A stretch of 43,184 bases of DNA, from contig JAHECC010000014.1 in NCBI GenBank assembly GCA_024641965.1, forward strand, positions 1 to 43,184, given 5' to 3'. The notes under the pieces are model-generated. The model was not told where the DNA came from and did not search any database. It saw only the letters and a list, made by a program, of their open reading frames with translations. Shown piece by piece: positions 36,505 through 43,184 of the stretch. Made by a program: the position numbers and the translations under genes. Within the stretch, counting starts at the first letter, position 1, and every line of letters starts with the position of its first letter. The DNA is from Rubrivivax sp. Its GTDB lineage: Bacteria; Pseudomonadota; Gammaproteobacteria; Burkholderiales; Burkholderiaceae_C.

Positions 36505-37913
36505 GCCGCCACGTGCTCGCGGATATAGTGCTTCACCGCCTGCACGTCGGGCGGCAGCACCGTGCAGCGCTTGGGCAGGTTCTCGATGCCCACCATCGCG
36601 GCGGGACGCGGCGCTTCGATGCCCAGCGCCTCCTGGATGGTCTCTGCGAACTTGGCCGGCAGTGCGGTTTCCAGCACCAGCATCGGTACGCCGGCGCGAC
36701 GGTGTTCGCGCCCGACTTTCAGTCCATCGGCGGTGTGCGTATCGATCAGCGTGCCGAAGCGCCGCCAGGTGTCGCGGATGGTGCCGAGGCGCTCTTCGTG
36801 CCGGCTGCTGCCGGAGACGAAGCCGAAGGACGGGATGCGCGCAAATTCCTCGGGTGTGACCCTGAAGCCGCCTTCGCGCGTGATCGCGTCGCCGAACAGT
36901 GCCGCCGTGCGCTGCGGATCGCGCCCGCACAGATCGAAGACGAAACGCTCGAAGTTCGAGGCCTTGCTGATGTCCATCGATGGGCTCGAGGTCTCGAAGG
37001 TCTCGCTGCTCTTGCGCACGCGGTAGCGGCCGCTGCGGAAGAACTCGTCGAGCACGTCGTTCTCGTTGGTGGCGGCCACAAGCTGCCCGATCGGCAGGCC
37101 CATCGAGCGCGCGACGTGGCCGGCGCAGATGTTGCCGAAGTTGCCCGAGGGCACGCTGAAGTCGACGATTTCGGTGGCTTCGCGCGTGGCATGGAAGTAT
37201 CCGGCGAAGTAGTACACCACCTGCGCCAGCAGCCGCGCCCAGTTGATCGAATTGACCGTGCCGATGCAGTGGCGCTGCTTGAACGCGAGGTCGCCGGACA
37301 CAGCCTTGACGATGTCCTGGCAATCGTCGAACACCCCTTCGATGGCCAGGTTGTGGATGTTCGGGTCCTGCAGGCTGAACATCTGCGCCTGCTGGAAGGG
37401 GCTCATGCGGCCATGGGGGCTGAGCATGAAGACGCGCACGCCGCGTTTGCCGCGCATCGCGTACTCGGCGGCGCTGCCGGTGTCGCCCGAGGTGGCGCCC
37501 AGGATGTTCAGTTGCTGCCCGGTACGTGCAAGCTGGTACTCGAACAATGCGCCCAGCAGTTGCATCGCCATGTCCTTGAAGGCCAGCGTCGGGCCATTGG
37601 ACAAGGCCTGAAGGTACACACCTTCGTCCAGCGCCTTGAGCGGCGTGATCTGCGGCGTGCCGAAGACCTCGGCGGTGTAGGTCTTCTCGACCAGGTGTTT
37701 CAGGTCCGCGGCCGGAATGTCGTCGATGTACAGCGACAGGATCTCGAAGGCCAACGCCGGATAGCTCAGCGGCCGCCAGCGCGCCAGCGTGGCCGCGTCG
37801 ACCTGCGGGTAGGCCTGCGGCAGGTACAGCCCGCCGTCCGGCGCCAGGCCTTCGAGCAGGATCTCGCAGAAGGGCCGCGCCGGGGCATCGCCGCGCGTGC
37901 TGAGGTACTTCAA
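36501..37913 (-). CDS. thrC: Threonine synthase
   Basis: The 470-residue PLP enzyme converts O-phosphohomoserine to threonine. It has the N-terminal MKYLSTRGDAPARPFCEILLEGLAPDGGLY typical of the longer, E. coli/yeast-like class, here quoted in parts; the PLP lysine is K113 in LAFKDMAMQLL, and GATSGDTGSAAEYA supplies the phosphate-binding loop. Length is standard. It overlaps hom upstream and moeA downstream, each by 4 bp, so threonine and molybdopterin genes are on one coupled message. Confidence 0.95.
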   Translation of the reverse strand: MKYLSTRGDAPARPFCEILLEGLAPDGGLYLPQAYPQVDAATLARWRPLSYPALAFEILSLYIDDIPAADLKHLVEKTYTAEVFGTPQITPLKALDEGVYLQALSNGPTLAFKDMAMQLLGALFEYQLARTGQQLNILGATSGDTGSAAEYAMRGKRGVRVFMLSPHGRMSPFQQAQMFSLQDPNIHNLAIEGVFDDCQDIVKAVSGDLAFKQRHCIGTVNSINWARLLAQVVYYFAGYFHATREATEIVDFSVPSGNFGNICAGHVARSMGLPIGQLVAATNENDVLDEFFRSGRYRVRKSSETFETSSPSMDISKASNFERFVFDLCGRDPQRTAALFGDAITREGGFRVTPEEFARIPSFGFVSGSSRHEERLGTIRDTWRRFGTLIDTHTADGLKVGREHRRAGVPMLVLETALPAKFAETIQEALGIEAPRPAAMVGIENLPKRCTVLPPDVQAVKHYIREHVAA

Positions 37914-39229
37914 TTCAACTCTTCCTTTCGAATGCGAACGATCGGCGCCAGCACCGTGGGCAGCGCCTGCATCTGCGCCAGCGCCGCCGTCATGCGGCCT
38001 TCGACGGTGTCGTGCGTGAGGATGATCAGGTCGGTCTGCTGCTCGCCTTCGGCGCTCTCGCGCTGCAGCACCGCGTCGATCGAAATCTTGTTCTGCGCCA
38101 GGATGCGCGTGATGTCGGCCAGCACGCCAGCCTTGTCGGCCACCTGCAGCCGCAGGTAGAAGGCCGTGACCACGGCATCGATCGGCAGCACCGGCGTGTC
38201 GTGCATCGCGCCGCGCTGGAAGGCCAGGTGCGGCACGCGGTGATCCGGGTCGGCGGTATGCAGCCGCGTGATGTCCACCAGGTCGGCGACCACGGCCGAG
38301 GCGGTAGGTTCGGCGCCCGCGCCCTTGCCGTAGTACAGCGTGGTGCCGACGGCATCAGCCTGCACCACCACTGCGTTCATCGCGCCTTCGACGTTGGCGA
38401 TGAGCCGATCAGCCGGCACCAGCGTCGGATGCACGCGCAGTTCGATGCCGTCCTCGCGCCGCTTGGTGATGCCGAGCAGCTTGATGCGGTAGCCGAGCTT
38501 TTCGGCATAGCGGATGTCGGCCGCCTGCAGCGCGCTGATGCCCTCGACAAACGCCTTGTCGAACTGCACCGGAATGCCGAAGGCCAGCGCGCTCATGATC
38601 GTCGCCTTGTGCGCTGCATCCACGCCTTCGATGTCGAAGGTCGGATCGGCCTCGGCATAACCCAGGCGCTGCGCCTCCTTCAACACGCTTGCGAAGTCCA
38701 GTCCCTTGGAGCGCATCTCCGACAGGATGAAGTTGGTGGTGCCGTTGATGATGCCGGCGATCCACTCGATGCGGTTCGCGCTCAGGCCCTCGCGCAGCGC
38801 CTTGATGATCGGGATGCCGCCGGCCACCGCCGCCTCGAAGGCCACGACGACGCCCTTCTCGCTGGCGGCATGGAAGATCTCGGTGCCGTGCACCGCGAGC
38901 AGCGCCTTGTTGGCAGTGACCACATGCTTGCCGGCGGCGATGGCCTCGAGCACCAGCGTGCGCGCAATGCCGTAGCCGCCGATCAGCTCGATGACGATGT
39001 CGATGTCCGGGTTGGCGATGACCTGTCTTGCATCGTTCACCACCGTCACCTCTGGTCCGACGATGGCGCGGGCGCGCTCCACGTCGAGGTCGGCGACCAT
39101 GCTGATCTGGATGCCGCGCCCGGCGCGACGGCGGATTTCTGCCTGGTTGCGTTGCAGCACCTGGAAGGTGCCGCCGCCGACGGTGCCGATGCCGAGAAGG
39201 CCGACCTGAATGGGCTTGAGTGGGTTCAC
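37910..39229 (-). CDS. hom: Homoserine dehydrogenase
   Basis: The 439-residue enzyme reduces aspartate semialdehyde to homoserine. An N-terminal Rossmann domain (VGLLGIGTVGGGTFQVL), the catalytic domain with NGTTNFILSEM, the EADPTFDIEGVDAAHK motif, and a C-terminal ACT domain (about 355-430, LRLQVADKAGVLADITRIL) are visible. The ACT domain implies threonine feedback inhibition, as known for this form. It is the second gene after alaA (4-bp overlap) and overlaps thrC by 4 bp. Confidence 0.96.
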   Translation of the reverse strand: MNPLKPIQVGLLGIGTVGGGTFQVLQRNQAEIRRRAGRGIQISMVADLDVERARAIVGPEVTVVNDARQVIANPDIDIVIELIGGYGIARTLVLEAIAAGKHVVTANKALLAVHGTEIFHAASEKGVVVAFEAAVAGGIPIIKALREGLSANRIEWIAGIINGTTNFILSEMRSKGLDFASVLKEAQRLGYAEADPTFDIEGVDAAHKATIMSALAFGIPVQFDKAFVEGISALQAADIRYAEKLGYRIKLLGITKRREDGIELRVHPTLVPADRLIANVEGAMNAVVVQADAVGTTLYYGKGAGAEPTASAVVADLVDITRLHTADPDHRVPHLAFQRGAMHDTPVLPIDAVVTAFYLRLQVADKAGVLADITRILAQNKISIDAVLQRESAEGEQQTDLIILTHDTVEGRMTAALAQMQALPTVLAPIVRIRKEELN

Positions 39230-40455
39230 TGGGTATGCCGTTTGCGGTAGTGGTCGAGAAAGCGGGCGATGCGGCCGATGGCATCGCTCAGGTCGTCGGA
39301 GTTGGGCAGGAACACGAGGCGCATGTGATCGGGCGTGGCCCAGTTGAAGCCTGTCCCCTGCACCACCAGCACCTTCTCCTCGGCCAGCAGGTCGTAGGCG
39401 AACTGCTGGTCGTCGGCGATCGGGTACAGCTTGGGGTCGAGCCGAGGGAACATGTACAGCGCGGCCTTGGGCTTGACCACGCTGACGCCCGGTATCTGCG
39501 TCAACAAGTCATAGGCCAGGTCGCGCTGCTTGCACAAGCGGCCTTCGGGCGCCACCAGGTCCTTGATGCTCTGGTAGCCGCCCAGAGCCGTCTGGATCGC
39601 CAACTGCCCGGGGGTGTTGGAACACAGGCGCATCGACGCCAGCATGTTCAGGCCTTCGATGTAGTCGCCGGCATGGCGCTTGTCGCCCGAGACGATCATC
39701 CACCCTGCCCTATAGCCGCAGGAACGGTAGTTCTTGCTCAGCCCGTTGAATGTGACGAAAAGCACGTCATCGGCCAACGAGGCGATGGAAGTGTGCTCGT
39801 TGCCGTCATACAGCGTCTTGTCGTAGATCTCGTCTGCGAAGACGATAAGCTGGTACTGCCGCGCCAGTTCGACAATCTCCTGCAGCAGTTCCGGCGGATA
39901 CAGCGCGCCGGTCGGGTTGTTCGGGTTGATGACGACGATGCCGCGCGTGCGCGGCGTGATCTTTGCGCGGATGTCGGCGATGTCCGGGAACCAGTCGCTG
40001 CCCTCGTCGCACAGGTAATGCACCGGGCGCCCGCCGGACAGCGAAGTGGCCGCCGTCCACAGCGGATAGTCGGGCGCAGGCACCAGCACCTCGTCGCCGC
40101 TGTCGAGCAGCGCGTTCAGGCTCATCACGATCAATTCCGACGCGCCGTTGCCCAGATAGACGTCATCGACACCGACACCGGCGATGCGCTTTTCCTGCGT
40201 GTAATGCACCACCGACTTGCGCGGCGCGAACAGCCCCTTGCTGTCGGTATAGCCCGCCGAATGAGGCAGGTTGCGGATGATGTCCTGGACGATCTCCTCC
40301 GGCGGCTCCAGCCCGAACACCGCAAGGTTGCCGATGTTCAGCTTGATGATCTTGTGGCCCTCGTCCTCCATCTGGCGGGCCTTGTCCAGCACCGGGCCGC
40401 GGATGTCGTAGCACACGTCGTGGAGCTTGCTGGACTTGAGAATGGGCTTCAACAC
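39226..40455 (-). CDS. alaA: Glutamate-pyruvate aminotransferase AlaA
   Basis: The 409-residue class I aminotransferase closely follows E. coli AlaA along its length: KSSKLHDVCYDIRGPVL, then KLNIGNLAVFGLEPPEEI, DYPLWTAATSLSGGRPVHYL and INPNNPTGALY. The PLP lysine is K241 in FNGLSKNYR. It makes alanine from pyruvate and glutamate. I start it at GTG 40455: AGGAG lies five bases upstream, and the next residues, LKPILKSSKL, align with AlaA starts; an ORF extension to 40509 has neither. It heads an operon through crcB, with 4-bp overlap to hom. Confidence 0.93.
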   Translation of the reverse strand: MLKPILKSSKLHDVCYDIRGPVLDKARQMEDEGHKIIKLNIGNLAVFGLEPPEEIVQDIIRNLPHSAGYTDSKGLFAPRKSVVHYTQEKRIAGVGVDDVYLGNGASELIVMSLNALLDSGDEVLVPAPDYPLWTAATSLSGGRPVHYLCDEGSDWFPDIADIRAKITPRTRGIVVINPNNPTGALYPPELLQEIVELARQYQLIVFADEIYDKTLYDGNEHTSIASLADDVLFVTFNGLSKNYRSCGYRAGWMIVSGDKRHAGDYIEGLNMLASMRLCSNTPGQLAIQTALGGYQSIKDLVAPEGRLCKQRDLAYDLLTQIPGVSVVKPKAALYMFPRLDPKLYPIADDQQFAYDLLAEEKVLVVQGTGFNWATPDHMRLVFLPNSDDLSDAIGRIARFLDHYRKRHTQ

Positions 40456-40514
40456 AGGGGCTCCTTGGGCCGGCGCTGCTGGCAACGCAACGCGGATGCT
40501 GCGCTGCAAAAACC

Positions 40515-40520
40515 TATAAT
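40515..40520 (+). promoter_or_regulatory. Candidate -10 element in alaA / Mth938-like divergent gap
   Basis: TATAAT lies 48 bp upstream of the plus-strand Mth938-like gene. The overlapping reverse strand offers TAAAAT (40524-40519) for the divergent alaA operon. No strong -35 is visible for either, so these are candidates only. Confidence 0.45.
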
Positions 40521-40567
40521 TTTAGCCCCAGGCACAGCAGCGCACCGCCAGTCGATGCCCGCGCAAC

Positions 40568-40960
40568 TTGAAGTTCCAACCCGACCGCGCCGAAGGCGTC
40601 AACATCATCACGCGCCACGACAAGTCCAGTGTCTGGGTCGGCAACACCTGCTTTTCGCACAGCCTGCTGGTGCCCAGCGAAGGCGCCGTCCTGGCATGGT
40701 CTCCGGGCACGGTGCGGCAACTGGAGGCGGCACACTTCGAGCAGGCGCTGGCCTTGGAGCCTGAATTGGTGATCTTCGGTAGCGGCGCCCGGCTGCAGTT
40801 CGTGTCGCCAGCGCTGCACCGCTGCCTCATTGAACAAGGCATCGGCATCGAGACCATGGACACAGCCGCCGCCTGCCGCACCTACAACGTGCTGGCCAGT
40901 GAAGGGCGTCGCGTGCTGGCGGCATTGCTGCTGCAGCCCGCCGCCCCGGCCACGGCCTGA
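40568..40960 (+). CDS. Mth938-like domain protein (NDUFAF3-related)
   Basis: The 130-residue protein has the single Mth938-like alpha/beta domain: KFQPDRAEGVNIITRHD at the start, SLLVPSEGAVLAWSPG, the central ELVIFGSGARLQF strand-turn, and GIGIETMDTAAACRTYNVLA. Mitochondrial relatives (NDUFAF3) assist complex I assembly; bacterial members have no settled role. The family start aligns with TTG 40568, and no in-frame ATG or GTG exists nearby, so TTG is used. It is divergent from the alaA operon and co-directional with bcp, 99 bp apart. Confidence 0.82.
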   Translation: MKFQPDRAEGVNIITRHDKSSVWVGNTCFSHSLLVPSEGAVLAWSPGTVRQLEAAHFEQALALEPELVIFGSGARLQFVSPALHRCLIEQGIGIETMDTAAACRTYNVLASEGRRVLAALLLQPAAPATA

Positions 40961-40965
40961 CGAAG

Positions 40966-40984
40966 TGCTTGCCATCAGCAAGCA
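40966..40984 (+). terminator. Weak hairpin after the Mth938-like gene
   Basis: TGCTTGC and GCAAGCA form a 7-bp stem with a 5-nt loop directly after the stop codon. No T-run follows, so it may pause or protect the transcript rather than terminate it. Confidence 0.3.
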
Positions 40985-41007
40985 GCAAAGCAACTGCGCC
41001 TTGACTT

Positions 41008-41013
41008 TATAAT
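41008..41013 (+). promoter_or_regulatory. Candidate -10 element upstream of bcp
   Basis: TATAAT lies 47 bp before the bcp start codon in an AT-rich patch. TTGACT directly precedes it but is too close to be its -35. It is a reasonable -10 for a bcp-specific promoter. Confidence 0.4.
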
Positions 41014-41059
41014 TACGGGTTATGCCACCACTGGCCCAAGCCTTCGAAAGCCGCCACAC

Positions 41060-41536
41060 ATGACCCCTGCAGTCAACAAGACCCTCCCGGAATTCGAAGC
41101 CGTCGCCACGGGCGGCGTGAAGTTCACTCCGCAGGCCTATCTTGGCCACACGGTCGTGCTGTATTTCTATCCGAAGGATGCGACGCCGGGTTGCACCACC
41201 GAAGCCATGCAGTTCCGCGACCAGCACAAGGCCTTCGTCAAGGCCGGCGCGGTGGTCTTCGGCGTTTCGCGCGACAACATGAATTCGCACGAGAAGTTCA
41301 AGACCAATCTCGAACTACCCTTCGAACTGATTGCCGATACCGAAGAAAAGCTGTGCCACATGTTTGGCGTGGTGAAGAACAAGATCATGTACGGCAAGAA
41401 GGTCAAGGGCATAGAGCGCAGTACCTTCCTGATCGATCCCGAAGGCGTGCTGCGTGCCGAATGGCGCGGCATCAAGGTGGCCGGCCATGTGGACGATGTG
41501 CTGAAGGCTGTCAAACTGCTGAAGAAGGCCGCTTGA
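41060..41536 (+). CDS. bcp: Bcp/PrxQ-type thioredoxin-dependent peroxiredoxin
   Basis: The 158-residue protein reduces hydroperoxides with the peroxidatic cysteine C45 in YPKDATPGCTTEAM. In E. coli Bcp the resolving cysteine is at position 50; here that position is methionine, so the C45-C50 disulfide cannot form. C99 (EEKLCHMFGV) is retained, and would be the only other cysteine available. The fold and length are otherwise standard, with STFLIDPEGVLRAEW near the end. It is followed by a clear terminator. Confidence 0.94.
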   Translation: MTPAVNKTLPEFEAVATGGVKFTPQAYLGHTVVLYFYPKDATPGCTTEAMQFRDQHKAFVKAGAVVFGVSRDNMNSHEKFKTNLELPFELIADTEEKLCHMFGVVKNKIMYGKKVKGIERSTFLIDPEGVLRAEWRGIKVAGHVDDVLKAVKLLKKAA

Positions 41537-41565
41537 ACGAGGCCGCTGCCGAATCGATGTACACG

Positions 41566-41590
41566 ACGCCGGCCCTGCGCCGGCGTTTTT
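41566..41590 (+). terminator. Rho-independent terminator after bcp
   Basis: ACGCCGGC (41566-41573), a 5-nt loop and GCCGGCGT (41579-41586) form an 8-bp GC-rich stem that runs directly into five T residues. It separates bcp from the PhoH-type gene. Confidence 0.85.
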
Positions 41591-41628
41591 GCTGAAGTCT
41601 CGCCCTTTCCATCCCTATCTCTGCGCCG

Positions 41629-43184
41629 ATGCCACTGCCCAAACCACCTGCCCAGAAAGCCGCCCTTCTTGCTGCCGCCGATTTCGAAGCCCAGGCAGCC
41701 CCCAGACAAGACAAACGAAGCGCCAAGCCGGCCGCCAGCGCCGACCTGGCCGCCGGCGCCTCGCTTGACCTGTTCGACAGCCGCCTGGCGAACACCGTCA
41801 TGCCGGCCGTTTCGGCGCCGGTCCTCATGGCGACGCCGGCAGCAACTGTCCCGGCCGAGCGGCAGCGCCCGCGCCGGCCGCGCGGCACCGGCCCGGCCAA
41901 GCTCTTCGTGCTCGACACCAACGTGCTGATGCACGACCCGATGTCGCTGTTCCGCTTCGACGAGCATGACGTCTTCCTGCCGATGATCACGCTGGAAGAG
42001 CTGGACAACAACAAGAAGGGCCTGAGCGAAGTGGCGCGCAACGCGCGCCAGGTCAGCCGCAACCTGGACGCACTGGCCTCCTTCACCGATGCCAAGGGCA
42101 GCATCGACGCCAGCGCCGGCATCGCGTTGTCCAAGACCGGCCACAAGGACGCGCTGGGCAAGCTGTTCTTCCAGACCACGCTGCTGGACATCAAGCTGCC
42201 CGAGGGCCTGCCGCAGGGCAAGGCTGACAACCAGATCCTGGGCGTGGTGCGCGCGCTGCGCGAGCAGAAGCAGAGCGCCGCGAGCCCGCGCGACGTGGTG
42301 CTGGTGTCCAAGGACATCAACATGCGCGTCAAGGCGCGTGCACTCGGCCTGCCGGCCGAAGACTATTTCAACGACAAGACGCTGGACGACGGCGACCTGC
42401 TCTACACCGGCGTAATGGCCCTGCCCGGCGACTTCTGGGAGCGCCACGGCAAGACCATGGAAAGCTGGCAGCAGGCGGGCCAGACCTTCTATCGCATCGC
42501 CGGACCGATGGTGCCGGTGCTGATGGTGAATCAGTTCGTCTACCTGGAAAGCCCAGGCGCCGCGCCGCTGTATGCCCGTGTGGCCGAGATCACCGGCAAG
42601 ACCGCGGTGCTGAAGACGGTGCGCGACTACAGCCACGCGAAGAACGCGGTGTGGGGCGTGACCTCGCGCAACCGCGAGCAGAACTTCGCGCTGAACCTGC
42701 TGATGGACCCGGAGTGCGACTTCATCACCCTCACCGGCACGGCCGGCTCGGGCAAGACGCTGATGACGCTGGCCGCGGGGCTGAGCCAGGTGCTCGACGA
42801 CCGGCGCTACACCGAGATCATCGTCACCCGCGTGACCGTGCCGGTGGGCGAGGACATCGGCTTCCTGCCCGGCGACGAACAGGAGAAGATGGGCCCGTGG
42901 ATGGGCGCGCTGGACGACAACCTGGAAGTGCTGGCACGCACCGACACGGCGGCCGGCGAATGGGGCCGTGCCGCCACCAACGATCTGGTGCGCAGCAAGA
43001 TCAAGATCAAGAGCCTGAACTTCATGCGCGGTCGCACCTTCCTGAACAAGTACGTGATCATCGACGAGGCGCAGAACCTGTCGCCCAAGCAGATGAAGAC
43101 GCTGATCACACGCGCCGGCCCAGGCACGAAGATCGTCTGCCTGGGCAACCTGGCGCAGATCGACACGCCCTACCTGACCGAAGG
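41629..43184 (+). CDS. PIN domain-PhoH family ATPase (3' truncated by window end)
   Basis: The frame from ATG 41629 is open to the window end, giving 518 residues. A low-complexity Ala/Pro-rich segment (about 1-85) is followed by a PIN ribonuclease-like domain starting KLFVLDTNVLMHDP (D96 is its first acidic residue). The PhoH ATPase domain then shows Walker A GTAGSGKT at 370-377 and the Walker B-like IIDEAQN at 478-483. This PIN-PhoH fusion is the YlaK-type architecture, linked to RNA unwinding and cleavage. Sequence stops shortly after CLGNLAQIDTPYLTE, so the last stretch of the ATPase domain is missing. It starts 38 bp after the bcp terminator. Confidence 0.93.
   Translation, partial: MPLPKPPAQKAALLAAADFEAQAAPRQDKRSAKPAASADLAAGASLDLFDSRLANTVMPAVSAPVLMATPAATVPAERQRPRRPRGTGPAKLFVLDTNVLMHDPMSLFRFDEHDVFLPMITLEELDNNKKGLSEVARNARQVSRNLDALASFTDAKGSIDASAGIALSKTGHKDALGKLFFQTTLLDIKLPEGLPQGKADNQILGVVRALREQKQSAASPRDVVLVSKDINMRVKARALGLPAEDYFNDKTLDDGDLLYTGVMALPGDFWERHGKTMESWQQAGQTFYRIAGPMVPVLMVNQFVYLESPGAAPLYARVAEITGKTAVLKTVRDYSHAKNAVWGVTSRNREQNFALNLLMDPECDFITLTGTAGSGKTLMTLAAGLSQVLDDRRYTEIIVTRVTVPVGEDIGFLPGDEQEKMGPWMGALDDNLEVLARTDTAAGEWGRAATNDLVRSKIKIKSLNFMRGRTFLNKYVIIDEAQNLSPKQMKTLITRAGPGTKIVCLGNLAQIDTPYLTE

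Noticed and set aside
35257-37323. Long minus-strand frame extending moeA to 688 residues
   Set aside because: The upstream part is read out of frame through thrC; MoeA homology begins at ATG 36504 and overlaps thrC by 4 bp.

Overview
The window is a GC-rich, densely coded bacterial chromosome segment. Gene content and order (alaA-hom-thrC-moeA-moaD-moaE-crcB, a PIN-PhoH ATPase, an Mth938-type protein beside bcp, a feruloyl-CoA synthase end, tripartite tricarboxylate transporters) suggest a betaproteobacterium of the order Burkholderiales. This is inferred from gene families; no rRNA or other phylogenetic marker is present. I saw no insertion sequence, prophage, integrase or CRISPR array.

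Layout. 0-1.4 kb: the 3' end of a feruloyl-CoA synthase-like gene, an internally deleted MarR regulator remnant, and rarD. 1.8-4.1 kb: an inner-membrane family 2 glycosyltransferase coupled to an outer-membrane barrel protein, followed by a terminator and a tRNA-Pro(TGG) on the minus strand. 4.5-22.8 kb: a large catabolic island. It holds a ThDP enzyme, an RraA-type protein and a small hypothetical protein; a TetR regulator; an NMT1/THI5-type ABC transporter; an orphan MetE-catalytic-domain protein; a TctCBA transporter with an epimerase-like TIM barrel and an enolase-superfamily enzyme; and, divergently, a PhyH dioxygenase, a Gfo/Idh/MocA oxidoreductase, a DUF993 aldolase-like protein and a second epimerase-like barrel. 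An MFS transporter closes it. 22.9-26.6 kb: de novo NAD synthesis (nadA, nadC, and convergent nadB). 26.8-32.2 kb: an unassigned protein, clpB with a sigma-32-like promoter, and a decaying patch with a CsgG/HfaB-like pseudogene and an ORF with no proper start. 32.3-34.1 kb: an acyl-CoA-dehydrogenase-fold protein without the usual catalytic glutamate, next to a flavin reductase. 34.1-40.5 kb: a tightly overlapped operon for alanine, homoserine, threonine and molybdopterin synthesis plus a fluoride channel. 40.5-43.2 kb: an Mth938-like protein, a Bcp peroxiredoxin and a PIN-PhoH protein cut by the window end.

The most interesting item is the island at 4.5-22.8 kb. Four near-copies of a 14-bp quasi-palindrome, T(A/C)AC-N6-(G/T)(T/G)GA, lie just upstream of tetR/ThDP enzyme (7374), ABC transporter (9799), metE-like gene (11901) and the TctCBA/PhyH divergent region (17518). 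They look like operators of the encoded TetR regulator. If so, two uptake systems and about a dozen enzymes form one regulon for a substrate that is not evident from the sequence.
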